64,000 bases of DNA. Source: Thiosymbion sp942492625 (GTDB lineage: Bacteria > Pseudomonadota > Gammaproteobacteria > Chromatiales > Chromatiaceae). Each line of letters opens with the position of its first letter. Within the stretch, counting starts at the first letter, position 1. Positions 8,866 through 17,554 of this stretch are shown here, one piece after another. Both the position numbers and the translations under genes were made by a program. The notes beneath the pieces were generated by a model. It saw nothing but the letters and a program-made list of their open reading frames with translations. It did no database searches and had not been told where the DNA came from. The stretch is taken from assembly GCA_942492625.1 (NCBI GenBank), contig CALOFM010000050.1:49587-113586 (forward strand), written 5' to 3'.

Positions 8866-9498
8866 ATGGCCAATAAATCAACGAAACTGGCCTTGCTCGC
8901 CGGCGCGGCAGCGCTGGGTCTTTCTTCGGCGACGCTCGCGGCGGATGCCCCGGCACCTGCGCCGGAGCTTACGTCCGGTGCCAGCGCCCGCATGCTCTCC
9001 GAGACCTGCGCCGGCTGCCATGGCACCGACGGCGCGAGCGGAGGACCCGCAATCCCGACCATCGCCAGCATGAACGGCGAGTACTTCGTCGAGCTGATGC
9101 AGGGGTACAAGAACGACGAGGTCTACGGGACCATCATGAACCGCATCGCCAAGGGCTACACCGAAGAGGAAATCGCCCTCATGGCAACCTTCTTCGCAGG
9201 CAAGAAGTTCGTACCCGCGAAGCAGGAGGTGGACGAGGGCTTGGCCAAGACCGGCCTGAAGCTGCACGACAAGTACTGCGAGAAGTGCCACTCCGAGGGC
9301 GGCAAGATCGTGGAAGACGAGGAATACTACATCCTCGCCGGACAGTGGACGCCCTACCTGAAGAACGCCATGGCGGACTTCATGGAGGAACGCCGCGAAA
9401 TGCCCAAGAAGATGAAGAAAAAGCTCGACAAGATGATCGAGAAAGAGGGCGACGCGGGCCTCGTAGCGCTCTACGCCTACTACGCCAGCGAGCAATAA
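8866..9498 (+). CDS. fccA: Flavocytochrome c sulfide dehydrogenase, diheme cytochrome subunit
   Basis: Electron-accepting subunit of periplasmic sulfide dehydrogenase: it takes electrons from the FAD of FccB and hands them to a soluble cytochrome. The 210-residue precursor has a signal peptide (about 1-25, ending SATLAADA) and two cytochrome c domains with CAGCH at 48-52 and CEKCH at 138-142. This two-domain layout, and the fccB gene 19 bases downstream, fix the identity. The ATG at 8866 follows a very strong GAGGAGG site; the frame is open further upstream, but nothing supports an earlier start. The C-terminus is rich in lysine and glutamate (EERREMPKKMKKKLDKM), in contrast to the acidic tail of the tetraheme cytochrome upstream. 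Confidence 0.93.
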   Translation: MANKSTKLALLAGAAALGLSSATLAADAPAPAPELTSGASARMLSETCAGCHGTDGASGGPAIPTIASMNGEYFVELMQGYKNDEVYGTIMNRIAKGYTEEEIALMATFFAGKKFVPAKQEVDEGLAKTGLKLHDKYCEKCHSEGGKIVEDEEYYILAGQWTPYLKNAMADFMEERREMPKKMKKKLDKMIEKEGDAGLVALYAYYASEQ

Positions 9499-9517
9499 GG
9501 ATCGAGGAGTAACAACT

Positions 9518-10810
9518 ATGAAGATCAATCGTCGAGATTTTGTGAAGGCCGCCGGTGCGGCAACCGCCGTCGGCCTGGCCGGCATGCCCCACATCGCCCG
9601 CGCGGATGCCAAGAAAGTGGTGGTCGTCGGCGGCGGTACCGCCGGAGGCACCGCAGCGAAATACCTCAAACGCCTGGACTCGTCTATCGACGTCACCATC
9701 GTCGAGCCCAACGATGCCTATTACACCTGCTACTTCAGCAACGAGGTAATCGGCGGAGAGCGCGACCTCGATTCCATCAAGATCGGATACGACGGCCTGA
9801 AGGCCCACGGCATCAAGTTCGTCAAGGACAGTGCCGCCGGTATCGACGGCGAGAAAAAGGTGGTCAAGACCGCCGGTGGCGAGGAGGTCGCGTTCGACCG
9901 CTGCATCGTCGCGCCCGGCGTCGAGCTGATGTACGACAAGGTCGAAGGCTACAGCGAGGAGGCCGCAAAGAGCATACCGCACGCCTGGAAGGCCGGCGAG
10001 CAAACCGCCATCTTGCGTAAGCAACTGGAAGAGATGAAAGACGGTGGAACCGTCGTCATAGCCGCGCCGCCGAATCCCTTCCGTTGCCCACCCGGCCCTT
10101 ACGAGCGTGCGAGCCTGATCGCCCATTACTTGCAGCAGCACAAGCCCAAGTCCAAGGTGATCATTCTCGATGCCAAGCAGAAATTCTCGAAGCAGGGCCT
10201 GTTTACCCAGGCTTGGGAGAAGTTCTACGGATACGGCACCGACAACAGCATCATCGAGTGGCGCCCGGCTCCCGACGGCAAAGTGGTCAGCGTCGATCCG
10301 GGCAGCCGGAAGATGGCGATAGGAGAACTGGAGGAGGAGATGGCGGCGGACGTGCTCAACATCATCCCGCCCCAACGCGCCGGCGCGATCGCCCAGGCAT
10401 CGAGCCTGGCAGACGACAGCGGCTGGTGCCCGGTGGATCAGAAGACCTTCGAGTCGAGCCTTGTGCCAGGCGTGCACGTGATCGGCGACGCCTGCGTGGC
10501 GGGTGCGATGCCCAAGTCCGGCTATGCCGCCAACAGCCAGGGCAAGGTCTGCGCCGCCGCCGTGGTAGCGATGCTGAACGAAGGCGAGGTGGGAACACCC
10601 TCCTACGTCAACACCTGCTACTCGATCCCATCGCCCGGCTATGGCATCTCGGTTGCCGCAGTGTACAAGCTGGGCGCCGACGGAAAGATTGCCAGCGTTC
10701 CAGGATCCGGCGGCGTGACGCCGATGGATGCGTCCGAGGAAGCCCATAGGCGCGAAACCGAGTACGCCTACAGCTGGTACAAAAACATCGTGGACGATAC
10801 CTTCATGTAA
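9518..10810 (+). CDS. fccB: Flavocytochrome c sulfide dehydrogenase, flavoprotein subunit
   Basis: FccB oxidises sulfide to polysulfide or sulfur in the periplasm with covalently bound FAD. The 430-residue precursor starts with a twin-arginine signal (NRRDFVKAAG, cleavage expected after ARA at 29). The dinucleotide-binding motif VVVVGGGTAGGTAA follows. Counting from the predicted mature start, the cysteine in YYTC falls at mature position 42 and that in FRCPPGPYER at 161. These are the covalent-FAD cysteine and one half of the redox disulfide known from Allochromatium FCSD. The partner cysteine in VNTCYSI falls at about 338 (337 in Allochromatium). GDACVAG binds flavin. All key residues are present, so the enzyme should be active. 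It is closed by the terminator at 10859. Confidence 0.96.
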   Translation: MKINRRDFVKAAGAATAVGLAGMPHIARADAKKVVVVGGGTAGGTAAKYLKRLDSSIDVTIVEPNDAYYTCYFSNEVIGGERDLDSIKIGYDGLKAHGIKFVKDSAAGIDGEKKVVKTAGGEEVAFDRCIVAPGVELMYDKVEGYSEEAAKSIPHAWKAGEQTAILRKQLEEMKDGGTVVIAAPPNPFRCPPGPYERASLIAHYLQQHKPKSKVIILDAKQKFSKQGLFTQAWEKFYGYGTDNSIIEWRPAPDGKVVSVDPGSRKMAIGELEEEMAADVLNIIPPQRAGAIAQASSLADDSGWCPVDQKTFESSLVPGVHVIGDACVAGAMPKSGYAANSQGKVCAAAVVAMLNEGEVGTPSYVNTCYSIPSPGYGISVAAVYKLGADGKIASVPGSGGVTPMDASEEAHRRETEYAYSWYKNIVDDTFM

Positions 10811-10858
10811 CAACTAGCAAAGAAGCGCGCTTGCGGAGCGCGCCATTCCGACTCTTCT

Positions 10859-10879
10859 GGGGCCTTCGGGCCCCTTTTT
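10859..10879 (+). terminator. Rho-independent terminator of the fcc operon
   Basis: A six-pair GC stem, GGGGCC (10859-10864) and GGCCCC (10869-10874), is closed by a stable TTCG tetraloop and followed directly by five T. It lies 49 bases after the fccB stop. A second hairpin (GCGCGC at 10826-10831 with GCGCGC at 10837-10842) precedes it. Confidence 0.88.
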
Positions 10880-10939
10880 GATGGAAGCTCGCAGCATAGG
10901 CTCACACCTTCCGCGGCCAGGTCGCGACATCGACTTACA

Positions 10940-10977
10940 TAAAATAATATGATATTTATAAATTTAATATTATTTTA
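10940..10977. repeat. AT-only inverted repeat, possible operator/promoter
   Basis: A perfect 11-base inverted repeat, TAAAATAATAT (10940-10950) and ATATTATTTTA (10967-10977), with a 16-base AT-rich centre. It is conspicuous in GC-rich surroundings. It lies about 100 bases upstream of the small secreted protein at 11074, so it may be its promoter or a regulator-binding site. No regulator can be named. Confidence 0.5.
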
Positions 10978-11073
10978 CGTTATGACTTGCTCTGCGATAC
11001 TAAGCGTAGCAAGCACTTCTCCGACCCTATTCGAGCAGTTCATTTGAGGTATGCCGCTAACCGAAACCAGACC

Positions 11074-11505
11074 ATGACCATGACCACGAAAACGATGATC
11101 GGTGCAATCGCTCTCGCCTTTGCAAGCTCACCAAACCTGTTTGCTTCAACCGAGATGGGCGTTCTGGAGTCTGCGAGAGAGGAAATCACGAAAGAAACGA
11201 TCTTGGACCTTAGGGATTATCCTCACTATCGGTACCTGCCCTCGGACCACTTCGGCCTATTCGCGCGCTGTGTAACCGAAAAACGGATTCAGATGGCGAA
11301 GACGATCGATTGCACCTGGTTAAGAAAATCTTCTTCGGTTACGCCCGAGCCTCTGGAACATCTTCTCCGATGCCTGGCACGTGGCGGGTTTGACGAGGCC
11401 CAAAGAGAGCGTCATCGGGAGTTTTGCGCTTTTCTTATGCGGGAACATTTCAGGGATCTCGAATCGAGGCATCCCGGGGCTCACTCGCCCGGTGGTCGGT
11501 CGTAG
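11074..11505 (+). CDS. Hypothetical small exported protein
   Basis: Not recognised. The 143-residue product has a plausible signal peptide (MTMTTKTMIGAIALAFASS, cleavage near FAS at about 25). The mature part is rich in charged residues, with three cysteines (in ARCVTEK, DCTWL and LLRCLAR) and a fourth in REFCAF that could form disulfides. The frame extends upstream to 10987, but the ATG at 11074 gives a normal export signal. It converges on a second small secreted gene (11520-12038). The AT-rich palindrome upstream may drive it. Confidence 0.55.
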   Translation: MTMTTKTMIGAIALAFASSPNLFASTEMGVLESAREEITKETILDLRDYPHYRYLPSDHFGLFARCVTEKRIQMAKTIDCTWLRKSSSVTPEPLEHLLRCLARGGFDEAQRERHREFCAFLMREHFRDLESRHPGAHSPGGRS

Positions 11506-11519
11506 AGCATCGCCCGACT

Positions 11520-12038
11520 TCATAGATGAATTCCTTCCGTCTCCTTCGTTTCCTGCCGCCGCGCACCGCCGGCGGCTTCTGGTGTTTGCGGACTATCCAC
11601 CGGGGACCAATAGTCTTTCGGCGAATCGAACCGGGCAGCGAAGTTGAGCAAGTCCGATCTCAGGCTCCGACATTTCTCGACGAGCGAGGCAATCTCGATG
11701 CTCGTCTCGTCGTCGGCCTTCAGCGTCTCGCGTATTCTTGGAAAGAGAATATCCTGACCTTTCGCGTGCTTGGCCAAAATAAGCGACTTTGCGCTCCGTT
11801 CATCTAGCGTATGCTCCGCAACGAGAAGATGAACCGCCGAGTTCAGGAATGCGTTTTCGACAATCTCCCACTGTTCCTGGTCAAACGACCGCCAGCGATC
11901 CGACAAAACCTCGCTCTGTATCGCACCTTTGCACACCCCCGCCTTTAGGGCCAATTCACCAGCCACCATGATCGATTCCGTAGCGACTGCGGCGGAGCAA
12001 GACACAACAAGTGTCAGAGCGATCAAGCTTCTCTTCAT
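11520..12038 (-). CDS. Hypothetical exported helical protein
   Basis: Not recognised. The 172-residue product begins MKRSLIALTLVVSCSAAVAT, a clean signal peptide. The mature part looks mostly helical and resembles the general pattern of small periplasmic sensor-type or four-helix proteins, with two cysteines (in GVCKGAI and VEKCRSL) well apart. The start was set at the ATG at 12038 because of the signal peptide; the frame runs on to 12170 without one. It is convergent with the small exported gene at 11074-11505, the stops being 14 bases apart. Confidence 0.6.
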   Translation of the reverse strand: MKRSLIALTLVVSCSAAVATESIMVAGELALKAGVCKGAIQSEVLSDRWRSFDQEQWEIVENAFLNSAVHLLVAEHTLDERSAKSLILAKHAKGQDILFPRIRETLKADDETSIEIASLVEKCRSLRSDLLNFAARFDSPKDYWSPVDSPQTPEAAGGARRQETKETEGIHL

Positions 12039-12361
12039 AGTGCCGTTTCCCGGTGCGCTTTTCCCGCACGCCTCTTGTGGGCTTTGGATGCGCGCGATTG
12101 CGAAGTGCAAACAGTCTAACCGCGACAGGCTCGGCCTTACTTGACCTAATCCGCAAACTTGTTGACCCAATACGACAAGCCGTGCCTATTTGGGAAGAGT
12201 CGAAGAGATCAGAGTCTATTGAGGGAACTGCCCTGCCGGCTCCGCGATCAATACGCTAGCACTCCGTCAGGGAGATGGGGGGAGTTAGGGGATGGTATCT
12301 TGAATAGAAAGTACGATCGAGGGCGCGTGGCGAGGCGCTCGCCCGAAATCTCACGAATGCC
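12039..12361. other. Intergenic gap, nothing recognised
   Basis: About 320 bases between the start of a small exported protein and the end of the rhodanese gene, both on the minus strand. It should hold the promoter for the former. Overlapping short ORFs on the plus strand have no family resemblance or ribosome-binding site. Confidence 0.5.
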
Positions 12362-13045
12362 TTACTCCTCGGGCTTGGCTGTTGTAAGGCCCAGCTGTTC
12401 CCAGGCCTGAATACCGCCGCGGTACCACTTCAGCTTGTGAGGCGGATAGCCGAAATTCAGCAGGGATTTTATGTTGGTCGGCGATTGGCCGCACCAGGCG
12501 CCGTTGCAAAACATAACCAGGGTCTTGGCGTTGCTGAAGTTCCACACACCATCGGCACGAATCACCCCCATGTCCAGCTCCATGATTTCGGCAATCGCTG
12601 CAGCCGATGTATGACCCGGATCCAAACGCGTGTATGGAATATTGACTGTCCCCGGGATGGTTCCACGGGCAGTCCACTCGGCGGACCGTGAATCGATGAC
12701 CAAGACGCTGTCGTCGCCGCGTGCCGCTCGACGGAGAAAAGCGAGCAACTCGAGCTCGCCGATGGTCTCCACGCCAGGTGCAACGGTCATGGGCTGCACA
12801 CAGAACGGAGGACAGTCGCGGGACGTCTTCTCGTACGGCGGCTCGATCGCGTGCCCAGGATCCTGGTGTCGCATGACCAGGACTTCATCGGAACCGTGTC
12901 GTGTTACGACATAGGGCAGTTCCTCGGTAATCTTCACCCGCAGTTGGTCGAGGTCGAAGATATCGTCACTCGTATCGGCCGCCACGACCGCAGTCGCTGC
13001 CAGAAACGAACCGGCGAGGAGAACGAGGCGATCGGCAACCCCCAT
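12362..13045 (-). CDS. Exported rhodanese-domain protein
   Basis: Rhodaneses carry sulfane sulfur on an active-site cysteine. The 227-residue product has a signal peptide (MGVADRLVLLAGSFLAATA, ending VVAADT) and a C-terminal rhodanese domain with the substrate-entry motif VIDSRSAEW, GTIPGTVNIP and the active-site loop starting at FCNGAWCGQS. The loop has two cysteines five residues apart, so it may form a disulfide. This form is common in exported rhodanese proteins found near cytochromes and quinoprotein pathways. I chose ATG 13045; the frame extends to a TTG at 13078. It is the last gene of a three-gene minus-strand set with a monoheme cytochrome c and an FGE-like protein. The role is likely periplasmic sulfur or cofactor chemistry. 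Confidence 0.82.
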   Translation of the reverse strand: MGVADRLVLLAGSFLAATAVVAADTSDDIFDLDQLRVKITEELPYVVTRHGSDEVLVMRHQDPGHAIEPPYEKTSRDCPPFCVQPMTVAPGVETIGELELLAFLRRAARGDDSVLVIDSRSAEWTARGTIPGTVNIPYTRLDPGHTSAAAIAEIMELDMGVIRADGVWNFSNAKTLVMFCNGAWCGQSPTNIKSLLNFGYPPHKLKWYRGGIQAWEQLGLTTAKPEE

Positions 13046-13135
13046 GGCGTCAGGAGACCTCGCGAGGTTTTCTTTCAAATCGCTCGATACTTCCGAGCGA
13101 CTTCGCCACCGGCATCTACCAGCGAGACTCGGTGA

Positions 13136-13438
13136 CTACCAGCGCGAGGCAAGCCATTCGGCGATGACCTCGAGCTCTTCGTCCGTCACGTTCGATACAG
13201 AGGCCCGCATGGCCGCTGAAAGCCCATTGGTGCGCCTGCCGTCGCGGATATCCTGCATCTGCCGCACCAAATACTTGACGGGCTGCCCCGCGATGACCGG
13301 GTATTCCTGGGTAACCGGGTGAGTGCCGTCCTCGCCGTGACACGTGTGGCAGATCTTCTCTCTGTAAAGATCGGCTCCCTGATCGGCACAAGCGCCGGCC
13401 GCACAGATAAACAGCAGTGGCCCCGCCACGCCTCTCAT
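13136..13438 (-). CDS. Small monoheme cytochrome c (c553-like)
   Basis: A 100-residue exported class I cytochrome c. A signal peptide (MRGVAGPLLFICAAGACA) is followed by CHTCHGEDGT, the heme site, and a later methionine in QMQDIRDGRR or AAMRAS that can serve as distal ligand. The fold signature YPVIAGQPVKYL and a final helix (TDEELEVIAEWLASRW) match the c553/c4-type small cytochromes. ATG 13438 is used; a TTG at 13456 adds six residues. It lies 30 bases after the FGE-like gene and about 90 before the rhodanese, all in one direction. It is probably the electron acceptor for a periplasmic reaction involving its neighbours. Confidence 0.87.
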   Translation of the reverse strand: MRGVAGPLLFICAAGACADQGADLYREKICHTCHGEDGTHPVTQEYPVIAGQPVKYLVRQMQDIRDGRRTNGLSAAMRASVSNVTDEELEVIAEWLASRW

Positions 13439-13468
13439 GCTGGCACATGGATTCAACTCACACCTCCC

Positions 13469-14533
13469 TTATTGCGTCGCTTCTTGGACAAATCGCTTTT
13501 GTGCTGCTCGACGGAAACCGGCCTTGCACTCCACGCACTCCCTTAACAAGCGGAACCCAACGTCGTCGGACCTCCGCATCGCAACGTTCCAATCCCGGGA
13601 CGATATCTCGACGCTTTCCGGCCCATCGCTCCAGCCGCCATTGCGGAAGGCGCGGCGGCGGGTCTGGTAGATGCTGTCGCAGCGCGCGAACGAGTGAGCC
13701 GGCTCCGGGTCCCGCATGGAGCAAGTCCACTCGCCTACGTTTCCCACAACGTCGTAGAGTCCCCAGTCGTTTGGGGCGAAGGATCCGACGGGTGCCGTCC
13801 GATCGTCATCCCACCGGCTGCCGCAGCCGTCGCAATTCGCCTTGTTGCGGTCCAGCTCGTTACCCCAAGGATAGGTCGTGGCGCCTCCGGCACGCGCGGC
13901 ATGTTCCCACTCGACTTCTGTCGGAAGCCGATAGTGGGTACCCGCCCGACGGCTCAGCCACTTGGCGAAGTTCAGCGCATCGTAGACGCAAACGTTGATC
14001 GCCGGCTGGCGCCCGCGGCCCCAGCCTTCATCGTCGGGAGCCTCGCGGTCGGTCGCACCCGCAAAGCGGTCATACTCATCAAAGGTGACCTCGTATGCGC
14101 CGATGTAATAAGGGTCGATGCAAACCTCCTCCGGGTACCCGTCTTCTCCCCCGGTGTCGTAGCAGGCGCCGGGAACGAGGACGAAATCCATCCCTGTCAC
14201 TGGATCCCGAAAGGACCGTGACACCGGGCCCGCCGCAGTTGGAATAAGTTCCGGATCGGGTTTCCAAGCCGTAAGCCGCCAGGCAGAGAGGTCAGGGCCA
14301 CGGGAAAACTCGTGATTCACCGCCGCTTTGGTCTCGCGAGCACAGGTTAGATTCTCCTCGCAAGAGCCTGACGGACCCGGCGCTGCGGCCCGCGTAGTTG
14401 CCACGGCAAACAACAAACCGTACGCAAAAAAAGAAACCGCCGCAGCGGGGCATCCGGTCGGGCAAAATAAAGAGAAGCTGAAGGATCGCGGTTCCAGACC
14501 GATCGACCGTTTGTGGCGAGTCGGACCCTTCAT
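13469..14533 (-). CDS. FGE/SUMF1-like domain protein, probably not a true formylglycine enzyme
   Basis: The 354-residue exported product has an N-terminal hydrophobic segment (about 25-45) and a C-terminal formylglycine-generating-enzyme-like domain. Markers are GMDFVLVPGACYDTGG, YYIGAYEVTFDEYDRF, ALNFAKWLSRR, YRLPTEVEWEHAARAG, PWGNE, DVVGNVGEW, RNGGWSD and VGFRLLREC. True FGEs have a catalytic cysteine pair in the segment after the GGSW motif (the S-x-C-N-R-Y type). Here that segment reads SSRDWNVAMRR and has no cysteine, so sulfatase activation is unlikely. Many bacterial members with this domain act as accessory or binding proteins. The second ATG (14533) is chosen because GGAGGTG stands directly before it. 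It is first of a cassette with the cytochrome and rhodanese. Confidence 0.83.
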   Translation of the reverse strand: MKGPTRHKRSIGLEPRSFSFSLFCPTGCPAAAVSFFAYGLLFAVATTRAAAPGPSGSCEENLTCARETKAAVNHEFSRGPDLSAWRLTAWKPDPELIPTAAGPVSRSFRDPVTGMDFVLVPGACYDTGGEDGYPEEVCIDPYYIGAYEVTFDEYDRFAGATDREAPDDEGWGRGRQPAINVCVYDALNFAKWLSRRAGTHYRLPTEVEWEHAARAGGATTYPWGNELDRNKANCDGCGSRWDDDRTAPVGSFAPNDWGLYDVVGNVGEWTCSMRDPEPAHSFARCDSIYQTRRRAFRNGGWSDGPESVEISSRDWNVAMRRSDDVGFRLLRECVECKAGFRRAAQKRFVQEATQ

Positions 14534-14918
14534 GGCCACCTCCATTTCGCTTGCGACGAGCCGAGGACCTGATCATGGACCGCGAAAGGCCCTCTCGCTT
14601 CATCAGCGCCACTAGATGTTTTATTTATGTAACCAAATGTAGACAGTTACGCACCGTTAGTCTGTAGGTGTTTTCCGAAACGTGCTTAGGTGAATACCGA
14701 AAGCTTGCGCTCTATGCGCGAACCCCCAATCGCGTAGACCGGCAAGGGAATTCGCCGGGGGCAGAGAAACGGCTCTGGTTGGCTCGTATCCGGTGGAAAC
14801 GATCCCTGCGACGGTGCATGGGAACAGGAACGTCTTCGCATTGAGCGGCGCTTGGCGCGAAGGGCGTCCGAGGGGCGGCGAGCAGAGGACGCCGACGCTT
14901 GCTCAAACGAAGCGGCCC
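14534..14918. other. Intergenic gap between clpB and the FGE-like gene
   Basis: About 385 bases with no supported gene. It lies downstream of clpB and upstream of the FGE-like gene, both on the minus strand, so it should hold the clpB end and the promoter of the FGE-cytochrome-rhodanese set. The part around 14610-14700 is AT-rich, as expected for a promoter. No clear hairpin terminator was found. Confidence 0.5.
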
Positions 14919-17516
14919 TCAGTCGACCACCTCACCCTCAAGTACCCGCTCAAACTCGAGCTGTCCATCGCGCAGGTCCACATCGATGCTGTCGCCGGGT
15001 GCGAACTTACCGGCAAGGATCTCCTGCGCCAGCGGATTCTCCAGCTGCACACGGATAGCCCGCTTCAGCGGCCGCGCGCCGTAGACCGGATCGAAGCCGG
15101 CCTCCCCCAGGTGATCCAACGCGGCATCGCTGACCACGAGACCCATCTCCCGATCCGCCAGGCGCTGCTGCAAGTAGCGGATCTGAATGCCCGCAATAGC
15201 CCGGATCTGATCTCGGTGCAGGGGGTGGAAGACCACGATCTCGTCCAGCCGGTTAATGAACTCTGGCCGAAAGGCCACGCGGACCACCTCCATGACCGCC
15301 TGTTTCATCTCCTCATAGCGCTCCTCACCCGCCATCTGCTGGATGACGTCGGAGCCCAGGTTGGAGGTCATGACGATGACTGTGTTGCGGAAGTCCACCG
15401 TCCGGCCTTGCCCGTCGGTCAGGCGCCCATCGTCCAACACCTGGAGCAGGACGTTGAAGACATCCGGGTGGGCCTTCTCCACCTCATCCAACAGGATCAC
15501 GCTGTAGGGCCGCCGGCGGATGGCCTCGGTGAGATAACCCCCCTCCTCGTAGCCCACGTAGCCGGGCGGGGCGCCGATGAGCCGGGCCACGGAGTGCTTC
15601 TCCATGAACTCGGACATATCGATGCGTACCATGGCCTCCTCGGTGTCGAACATGAACTCGGCCAGGGCCTTGCACAGCTCCGTCTTACCGACACCGGTTG
15701 GACCGAGGAACAGGAAGGAGCCCAGCGGCCGCATGGGATCGGAAAGCCCGGCGCGCGAGCGGCGGATGGCGTCGCTCACGGCGCGCACCGCCTCGTCCTG
15801 ACCAACGACCCGCTTGCCGATTTCCTCCTCCATGCGCAACAACTTCTCCCGCTCTCCCTCCAGCATTCGGGAGACCGGTATGCCGGTCCACTTGGAGACG
15901 ATGTCGGCGATCTCCTCCGCCGTAACCTTGTTGCGCAGCAGCGTCTTCGCGGAGTGCTCGGCCTCATCCGCGGCCTCGAGCTGCTTCATCAGCTCCGGGA
16001 CCCGGCCGTACTGAATCTCCGACATTCGCGCGAGATCACCGGCGCGGCGCGCCGTCTCCATCTCCAGGCGGGCACGATCGAGCTCCTCCTTGATGTGGGC
16101 CGTTCCCTGGACGGACGCCTTCTCCGACTTCCACACCTCATCCAGATCCGAAAACTCCCGTTCCAGGCGGCCGATCTGCTCTTCCAGGTCGGCGAGCCGC
16201 TTCCGGGACGCATCGTCGGACTCCTTCTTCAGTGCCTCGCGCTCGATCTTGAGCTGTATGAGCCTGCGATCGAGCTTGTCCATCTCCTCCGGCATGGAAT
16301 CGATCTCCATCCGGATATGAGACGCCGCCTCGTCCACCAGGTCGATAGCCTTGTCCGGCAACTGACGGTCGGTGATGTAGCGATGGGACAGGGTCGCCGC
16401 CGCAACGATCGCGGGATCGGTGATATCCACCGCGTGGTGGACTTCATAGCGCTCCTTGAGACCGCGAAGGATGGCGATGGTGTCCTCGACATTGGGCTCG
16501 ACCACCAGCACCTTCTGGAAGCGCCGCTCCAGGGCCGCGTCCTTCTCCAGGTACTTGCGGTACTCGTCCAGGGTGGTGGCGCCGATGCAATGCAGCTCCC
16601 CGCGGGCCAGTGCCGGCTTGAGCATGTTGCCCGCGTCCATGGCACCCTCAGCCTTGCCCGCCCCCACCATGGTGTGGAGCTCGTCGATGAACAGGATGAT
16701 GTTCCCCTCCTGACGCGCCACGTCGTTGAGCACCGCCTTGAGCCGCTCCTCGAACTCGCCGCGAAACTTGGCCCCGGCGATCAGGGCCGCCATGTCCAAG
16801 GACAGCAGACGCTTGGACTTGAGCCCCTCCGGCACCTCGGCATTGACGATGCGCTGAGCCAGCCCCTCCACGATGGCGGTCTTGCCCACGCCGGGCTCGC
16901 CGATCAGCACCGGGTTGTTCTTGGTACGCCGGGCCAGGACCTGGATGGTGCGCCGGATCTCGTCGTCGCGCCCGATGACGGGGTCGAGCTTGCCCTGCTC
17001 CGCCCTCTCGGTGAGGTCGATGGTGTACTTCTCCAGGGCCTGGCGCTGCTCCTCGGCGTTGGGATCGTCCACCGTTTGACCACCTCGAACCTGGTCGATG
17101 GCCTGCTCCAGCGCGCCCTTGCTGGCACCGGAATCCCGCAGCAGGTTGCCGAGCTCGCCCCGATCGTCCGCCGCCGCGAGCACGAACAGCTCCGAGGAGA
17201 TGTACTGATCATTGCGCTGCTGCGCCAGCTTGTCCGTCTGGTTGAGGAGACGCCCGAGGTCGTTGGAGACGTGCAGGTCTCCGGCCGCACCCTGTACCTG
17301 CGGCAGGCGCTCCAGGGCCTCGCCCAGACCGGATCGCAGCCGGTTTACGTTTACGTCCGCCAGCGACAACAGGTGCCGTGCCGTGCCGCCCTCCTGGTCC
17401 AAAAGGGCCAGCATCAGGTGTGTCGGCTCGATAAACTGGTTGTCACGACCCACCGCGAGACTCTGGGCATCGGCCAGGGCCATTTGGAACTTCGCCGTGA
17501 GCTTGTCCATTCGCAT
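14919..17516 (-). CDS. clpB: Protein disaggregase ClpB (Hsp100)
   Basis: ClpB forms a hexamer that pulls polypeptides out of aggregates with DnaK. The 865-residue product matches the E. coli protein closely in layout: N-domain (MRMDKLTAKFQ, QFIEPTHLMLALL), first AAA+ module with GEPGVGKTAI and the Walker B in ILFIDELHTMVGAG, the coiled-coil middle domain (RRLIQLKIEREALKKE onward, about 410-520), second AAA+ module with GPTGVGKTEL and ILLDEVEKAH, and C-terminal hexamerisation region. The start is the ATG at 17516 (MRMDKLT), matching homologues; the frame runs further upstream without support. A sigma-32-type promoter sits 39 bases upstream of the start. A 936-codon ORF on the opposite strand is a shadow of this gene. 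Confidence 0.97.
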   Translation of the reverse strand: MRMDKLTAKFQMALADAQSLAVGRDNQFIEPTHLMLALLDQEGGTARHLLSLADVNVNRLRSGLGEALERLPQVQGAAGDLHVSNDLGRLLNQTDKLAQQRNDQYISSELFVLAAADDRGELGNLLRDSGASKGALEQAIDQVRGGQTVDDPNAEEQRQALEKYTIDLTERAEQGKLDPVIGRDDEIRRTIQVLARRTKNNPVLIGEPGVGKTAIVEGLAQRIVNAEVPEGLKSKRLLSLDMAALIAGAKFRGEFEERLKAVLNDVARQEGNIILFIDELHTMVGAGKAEGAMDAGNMLKPALARGELHCIGATTLDEYRKYLEKDAALERRFQKVLVVEPNVEDTIAILRGLKERYEVHHAVDITDPAIVAAATLSHRYITDRQLPDKAIDLVDEAASHIRMEIDSMPEEMDKLDRRLIQLKIEREALKKESDDASRKRLADLEEQIGRLEREFSDLDEVWKSEKASVQGTAHIKEELDRARLEMETARRAGDLARMSEIQYGRVPELMKQLEAADEAEHSAKTLLRNKVTAEEIADIVSKWTGIPVSRMLEGEREKLLRMEEEIGKRVVGQDEAVRAVSDAIRRSRAGLSDPMRPLGSFLFLGPTGVGKTELCKALAEFMFDTEEAMVRIDMSEFMEKHSVARLIGAPPGYVGYEEGGYLTEAIRRRPYSVILLDEVEKAHPDVFNVLLQVLDDGRLTDGQGRTVDFRNTVIVMTSNLGSDVIQQMAGEERYEEMKQAVMEVVRVAFRPEFINRLDEIVVFHPLHRDQIRAIAGIQIRYLQQRLADREMGLVVSDAALDHLGEAGFDPVYGARPLKRAIRVQLENPLAQEILAGKFAPGDSIDVDLRDGQLEFERVLEGEVVD

Positions 17517-17554
17517 GGTATTTCTCCGCATTTTTATAAGGTTATCGTGAAAAG

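Noticed and set aside
9380..10813. 477-codon minus-strand open frame over fccB
   Set aside because: Shadow of fccB, which has the correct FAD and disulfide cysteines.
13469..14533. True formylglycine-generating enzyme / sulfatase activator
   Set aside because: The catalytic cysteine segment is absent and no sulfatase gene is near.
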